Assembly: GCA_035610835.1 (NCBI GenBank)
Contig: CM069455.1
Location: 21,279,874-21,343,873 of the forward strand
Reading direction: 5' to 3'
Length of the DNA stretch: 64,000 bases
Origin: Ophiura sarsii
Taxonomy: Eukaryota; Echinodermata; Ophiuroidea; Amphilepidida; Ophiuridae
Made by a program: the position numbers and the translations under genes. The notes below the pieces were generated by a model. It was given only the letters and a program-made list of their open reading frames with translations. It did not search any database and was not told the DNA's origin. Below, piece after piece: positions 59,383-64,000 of the stretch (the stretch's first letter is position 1; each line of letters opens with the position of its first letter).

Positions 59383-59413
<31 letters not shown>
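59349..59413 (+). repeat. C-tract followed by (CA)n
   Basis: A C-tract of about 50 bp is broken only by two G positions and followed by seven CA units. It lies 1.1 kb upstream of the Ig-receptor gene. Confidence 0.9.
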
Positions 59414-60302
59414 CCACTTGGTCCTTATAGGTGAAGAAATGACGAGCGATTCATTTTGCCGTGATCAGGACCGGCACCGTCTGTTCCGTGTAAGACCGCA
59501 TTCCCTCATTGCCTGCCACGAAAATCCCCTTTCCCTAAAATTAGCAGTTTAAAAGCGGAGGGTGGCAGTATTGTCAGCATGCTCCATGTACCATACAACA
59601 GTTTAGTTTATATTATTACACTCTACATCATCACAGATATCTAGATCTATTGGTTGGGTCTCCATTATAATTAACTTAGCTGGTTTACGGATTCTTTCTT
59701 CTTTTAACCGTTAGGCGATTTTTGGCAGGGACAAGACCTGGGTGTATCGATTAAAAGAGCCCAGCAGAGGATGAGGATTTCACGGTCACCTTGTTGAGTC
59801 AATACAAGCCTATTGTTATTTTACGTTAATTTCAAAATGATATTTACTCTCATTTATATTAATGCGTCAACCATATAGAAAGGGACGATTCATTTTTTAC
59901 AGGGGTTGGGACATTTTCTACTAGAGCAATAAAATGAAACGATAACGATATCTAAAGGTCTTGCAATTTGATGTTAAGTTCCAGATATTGTTTGAGGACT
60001 GTTGATTAGAAATAGACTGAGAAGTATGTGAAATTTAACATGCTTAATGTTGTTTCTTGGTTTTTAGTTAGAATATGATTTCACTTTCACCAACAATTCC
60101 TCTCGCTAACAACCCCCTATTGTTTTCAGTGTGTTGTGCGCCGTTAAACAACAAACTGACACAGCAAACTGTGTACATGTGCATGATGCCATGGCTGTTG
60201 AATTGAAAACTGTTGTGCTGAGACCAGACCGCGCCCAATTGAATGGAAGTGAATGAACTTCGGCCTTTTTTGTGGTGGGAAACAGGATTTTCAATACGTC
60301 AA

Positions 60303-60320
60303 CCAATTATGTATAATATA
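60303..60320 (+). promoter_or_regulatory. Possible CCAAT/TATA promoter of the Ig-receptor gene
   Basis: ACCAATTATGTATAATATAT lies 180 bp before the start codon, a reasonable distance for a TATA box with a 5' UTR of about 150 bp. The CCAAT is closer than usual. A CTACCAG at 60450-60456 could instead be a splice acceptor for an upstream exon. Confidence 0.25.
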
Positions 60321-60496
60321 TTGTCAGTGTTGCTGCAATAATACACGGTGTGTAAGCGATTAAAGCATAGAACTGACAGACACCTGTGTGTCTATAACTC
60401 TGTAATCACTTGGGGGCTATCACCATATTCACCTGTTGCATCGTTGTCTACCAGCGAAGCCTTTCCTTTAGGGTAAGGCCAAACCTAACCAGGAAG

Positions 60497-61969
60497 ATGT
60501 TGACCAAACTCCTTATTCTTGCCGTCACCTTGCTGACAACGACCAATGTTCTGGCTAACAGGGGTGACACCCCGGCTTACAAGAATCCTCCAACGAACAC
60601 AACAGCGGCGAAGGATCATGACGTCACCATGTACTGTCAGGTCGAGAACAAGGGGAAGAATGGCCTCTACTGGCATTGCAATAGCAATAACAAGAATCAG
60701 GATGTCACCGTGGGACCAGATTCCAATACAAATCCGGCCTTGGCACGGTATACTATCGAGAACTCGGCCGCCGAGATTGGACAGTTTAACCTGGTGATTG
60801 CTAACGTTACGCAATTGGATCGCGGGACTTGCACCTGTATCGTAGATACCGGTGTTGGGAATGCCATGGAAGCCGGTGCTGAACTGGACGTTCAGGATGT
60901 TGCAGTGAATCCTGGTACTCCGACGTGTAGCCCAGATAAAGACAGGACTCCGGGACAATCTCAAGGAGTGTTTACCGAAGATGATGACGTTGTCTTGACT
61001 TGTGAGAGCCAAGGCGGCGTTCCTCTTCCTAATCTCCACTGGGAGATTTACAGAAGAAATCGCACAACGCAAGGGATTAAAATCTTGTCTGCTATAACCA
61101 CCACGACTAATTCGATCAAAGCTGTGGCTACGCATATCATCACGAATCAAGACAACGGCGCCTACTTCCAGTGCATCCAATCACACCCGAGTCTCGGTAA
61201 TACCACCGTGATCTGTGATACCTCTGGACCAGTTGGTGGCATTGATAACCGACTACAGGTTAAGTATCGCCCTGTGCTTCGTTTCGTGCCAACTTCATTG
61301 AAGGTGACGCCATTGGAGACCAAGAAAGAGACTTTGCGATGCGAGTACGATGCCAATCCTGGTCTTACCCTTGGACCTAACATCCGGTTTGTTCCGCGAA
61401 ATGGTGGGGACACTTTGAAGATCAACTTCACCGTACCCGGAGCCGAAGACCAAGTTGACCTGACGCTGACGCAAGACGACAACGGCAAAGTGCTCGAGTG
61501 TGTCGCCACAAATGAGCTAGGCATATCGAAGATTATGCTGAAGATCCAGTCTACCGGGTTGCTGCCGACCTGGATTCTCGTCATCATCATCGGAGGTGGC
61601 GGGTTCCTCCTCTTCCTGATCGTGGCCATCATCTGCTGCGTCTGTTTCTGTGGTGGCGACGAGGATAAGGATCACCACAGCGTTAGCCGATCGCGACCCG
61701 GCACCTTCCAAGGAAGCGAGATCGAATCGGAAGGCTACGCGTACGGTGGACCAGAGGGGAACGGCTATACGGAAGGTTACGATAATGGCTATAATGATGA
61801 CCCGGATATGGTCCCTATCAATGAGTTTGAAGGCGGCATGGAGATGAAGGGCGGTGAATTTAATGATAACACAGGATACGTTGATGATGAGATCAACAAC
61901 ATACCTTCACCACCACCTTTGCAGAACAATTCTTCCTCACGCACCTATGACCAAGTACCGTATGATTAA
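60497..61969 (+). CDS. Type I membrane receptor with three Ig-like domains, single exon
   Basis: ATG at 60497 gives 490 residues. An N-terminal signal peptide (1-20, cleavage after VLA) is followed by three Ig-like domains: D1 about 30-132 (C47, W59, C61, C112, C114), D2 about 138-255 (C169, W182, C226, plus C144 and C240) and D3 about 258-350 (C282, C335). One membrane helix spans about 357-382, followed by Cys and acidic residues. The 108-residue tail has eight tyrosines (414, 416, 424, 428, 432, 461, 484, 489) and a PSPPPL motif, suggesting SH2/SH3-mediated signalling or adhesion. N-glycosylation sites are N34, N103, N188, N235 and N310. The frame extends 29 codons upstream without an ATG, but the signal peptide fixes the start. 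GC-rich coding DNA contrasts with its AT-rich flanks. The absence of introns is unusual for Ig proteins; retrocopy or lineage-specific expansion is possible. I cannot name an orthologue. Confidence 0.88.
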   Translation: MLTKLLILAVTLLTTTNVLANRGDTPAYKNPPTNTTAAKDHDVTMYCQVENKGKNGLYWHCNSNNKNQDVTVGPDSNTNPALARYTIENSAAEIGQFNLVIANVTQLDRGTCTCIVDTGVGNAMEAGAELDVQDVAVNPGTPTCSPDKDRTPGQSQGVFTEDDDVVLTCESQGGVPLPNLHWEIYRRNRTTQGIKILSAITTTTNSIKAVATHIITNQDNGAYFQCIQSHPSLGNTTVICDTSGPVGGIDNRLQVKYRPVLRFVPTSLKVTPLETKKETLRCEYDANPGLTLGPNIRFVPRNGGDTLKINFTVPGAEDQVDLTLTQDDNGKVLECVATNELGISKIMLKIQSTGLLPTWILVIIIGGGGFLLFLIVAIICCVCFCGGDEDKDHHSVSRSRPGTFQGSEIESEGYAYGGPEGNGYTEGYDNGYNDDPDMVPINEFEGGMEMKGGEFNDNTGYVDDEINNIPSPPPLQNNSSSRTYDQVPYD

Positions 61970-62574
61970 TACAAGTTGTTTTAAAGATATATTTGTTGTA
62001 TCATACATGTCAGATTATTTTTTAACATTTGTATTATTTTTTATGATTTTTAATTATGAAAGTGTCTAAAACTCCAGAGCGCAATCTTTTAAACTATTTT
62101 GTTTTCAATTGTAATTTCAATTGTCGCCACATGGGTTGTCGTCAGTAGACAAATAAGTTTTTATCACAGAGAAAGTAACCATGGTAACCCAGGGCAGGTT
62201 TGGATCAGATCATTTAAAATGATATCAATACCCATCCCTGTTTAAAGAGAGTGGTTCATTTGAATCTCTGATATGATAAAAACAATGATCAAATAGTCAT
62301 TTTGTAATCGAAATCTGCTAAATACTTGTTGTGGCAATTGAAAATTCCCTCACATGGAATTAAGTTCAGATTCTTCACATACCAGAAGAGCGACACTAAC
62401 TTTTCCCAAGTCTTGTTCAGAAGAATGTGCCTTGTTGAGGTTTATACTAAAATTCACCCAGATCTAAAGTTTGGCATGGGTCCTATGTATTTCACGATGA
62501 TTGAATTATGAATTTTTAAACAATCTTCTTCAGATGAGTTAACATTTTAAAAACTTGGGAAGAATCAGTCTTGT

Positions 62575-62797
62575 TTAACACTTTCCACGCGGCAGGCAGC
62601 TGCAGACGACATTCCAAAATTTCTCAAAATGTTTCAAAAATGTCGAAATTGTTAAATATCATAACCATATTAGGATTCACCATGTGAAATGCATTGAAAC
62701 AAGTACAAACATGCCTAGTATTGGTTCAGTAATCCTTGAGATAAACTTTGAAAATTGCGAAAGGTTTCTGAAAAATCTGTTTTGTATACATGGTTTA
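62575..62797 (+). mobile_element. TTAA-flanked MITE family A, copy 7, 3' truncated
   Basis: It starts TTAACACTTTCCACGCGGC and runs through the body to AAATCTGTTTTGTATACATGG; the right terminal repeat is missing. It lies about 600 bp downstream of the Ig-receptor gene. Confidence 0.78.
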
Positions 62798-62872
62798 GAC
62801 AGGTATTGTTTTATGCTGCAGAGAATGGTGTTCTTTGTAAGTAATTGTGAAACGTAACGTATTTATATTTAA

Positions 62873-63201
62873 AGGTAGATGTTCCGATTTTCAACTTGAA
62901 GTTTTCGATTCTACATGAAAGGTCATCCTTAAAAACGTCGTGTCCCAAAGTTTGAGATGCATAGCTATTATGGTTCTTATATTAGACGCACAAGATGCTG
63001 TGAACTGTACCCATTGAGTAGTACACAAACTATATCGGTGGTAACCACCATTCGCGGTATATTCAACGCTATTTCGTCGATTTCTCTGTCATTATACCGA
63101 ATTAGGCCGTCAAATTTCAGTATGATGATGAGAAAATTACGAGCTTTCATATGATATGAAAATCTCCGTATGTTACGAAAATGTGATCGGGTCATCTACC
63201 T
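62873..63201. mobile_element. TTAA-flanked MITE family C, intact
   Basis: It is 329 bp with AGGTAGATG ends and TTAA on both sides (62869-62872 and 63202-63205). It shares GGTGGTAACCACC, CCGTCAAATTTCAGTATGAT and TCATATGATATGAAA blocks with the interrupted copy. Confidence 0.82.
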
Positions 63202-63205
63202 TTAA

Positions 63206-64000
63206 TCAGATCATTTGAAATGCAAAAACAGAAAACTTATGTAACACCATAAATCTATTTAGTCCGTGGTCATCATATTTTAAACTATTCACCACGATAG
63301 TGGAAGCGTTATATACGAGAACTGTTATTATTATTGGGAATGCAGACAGTAGAATACCTGGTGGTTTACATGCAGAATGACTGTATAGCATGTATAGGGA
63401 CGATGTATTCATATTCATATTCATTCTTAAACTGTCGGATGAAACCTCTGTGATTCTGCATCCTGCAAGAATGAAGGCATTGTATAGAAGGGTTGCAAGT
63501 GGAAGGTCAAAGGTCGAATGTTCAAATCCTCCAAGACATGGAAATGCGTGGTTACCAATCACTGGTCAAACAAATATTGATTGATACTTACTGAACTCCA
63601 CATCAGTGTATGTTTTCTTCCGCAGGATGGTTTGAACCAAATAATGACCTTTCACTTCTTGGTCATGCATGCAAGGAAGATGGAGGAAGATTTGAACTAA
63701 TGACCTCACTTCCGGGATATGCAAGCCTACCCCGGCTTCGCGGGAATGCAGACAGCACAATTACAATATTCATAGGAGAAATGTCGGATTCAGTATGTCG
63801 TTGTAATTTTAAGACAGACGATGCACTTTCTGCTCTTTAGGATGATCTTTGACCTGATTTACCTTTGACCTGATAACCTTTTGTAATCCTCAATTGCGCA
63901 ATTATACGTTCAATATTAAATGGGACATACTCAATAGGTGGTAGGTACCGTTAAAAATTGTAAAACCTTTGAATTGCATGTAAGACAATAATGCGTGCAT
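63206..64000. other. Unassigned DNA with duplicated motifs
   Basis: GGAATGCAGACAG occurs at about 63338 and 63744. B-box-like GTTCAAATC(C/T) words occur on opposite strands at about 63520 and 63690, but neither has a convincing A box. Confidence 0.4.

Noticed and set aside
60485..61180. 231-codon minus-strand frame
   Set aside because: It is antisense to the Ig-receptor gene, whose signal peptide, domains and membrane helix are unambiguous; GC-rich codons keep the opposite strand open.
63480..63720. Two GTTCAAATC words in opposite orientation as tRNA-like genes
   Set aside because: A boxes are poor, acceptor stems do not pair, and the spacing differs from tRNA.

Overview
The window is eukaryotic nuclear DNA. 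It is AT-rich and dense in interspersed repeats, with spliced genes, an intact CR1-type retrotransposon and no bacterial gene layout. Frequent ACATGTA and AGGCCTA words and the repeat types present suggest a marine invertebrate, probably a deuterostome such as an echinoderm or hemichordate. That assignment is inference; no taxonomic marker gene is present.

Only two host genes can be supported. (1) A minus-strand, three-exon gene at 49747-53324 encodes a 132-residue multi-pass membrane protein that I recognise as TMEM35B-like (DoxX/TMEM35 family). All splice sites are canonical and all junctions are phase 0. (2) A plus-strand, single-exon gene at 60497-61969 encodes a 490-residue type I membrane protein with a signal peptide, three Ig-like domains, one transmembrane helix and a tyrosine-rich tail.

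The rest is mostly mobile DNA. A nearly intact CR1-like non-LTR retrotransposon lies at about 1765-6435: ORF1 has an SGNH esterase and one frameshift; ORF2 has a PHD finger, endonuclease and reverse transcriptase and is fully open. Degraded minus-strand reverse transcriptase copies fill 55.2-58.3 kb. Non-autonomous DNA transposons with recognisable terminal repeats and target duplications are everywhere: 466-bp palindromes with TA duplications; TTAA-flanked families, one with seven copies; PIF/Harbinger-like elements with TTA/TAA duplications; hAT-like elements with 8-bp duplications; a CAGGGG family with 5-bp duplications; and several foldback elements. A distinctive group has long G- or C-tracts just inside its ends; four copies have 8-bp duplications.

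Region by region: 0-7.5 kb G-tract element, palindrome, CR1 element, hairpin; 7.5-13 kb small MITEs and two arrays of TTCGAA-cored palindromes; 13-21.4 kb foldback, 27-bp minisatellite, 0.9-kb tandem duplication, 1.39-kb long-terminal-repeat-like inverted-repeat element, TTAA element; 21.4-32 kb SINE, Harbinger-like element, 102-bp and 176-bp minisatellites; 32-47.2 kb dense nested MITEs, including a 70-G tract; 47.6-53.3 kb TMEM35B-like gene with hAT-like insertions in intron 1; 55-58.3 kb retrotransposon graveyard; 60.5-62 kb Ig-receptor gene; 62.5-64 kb TTAA elements and unassigned sequence. No functional cooperation between the two host genes is evident.
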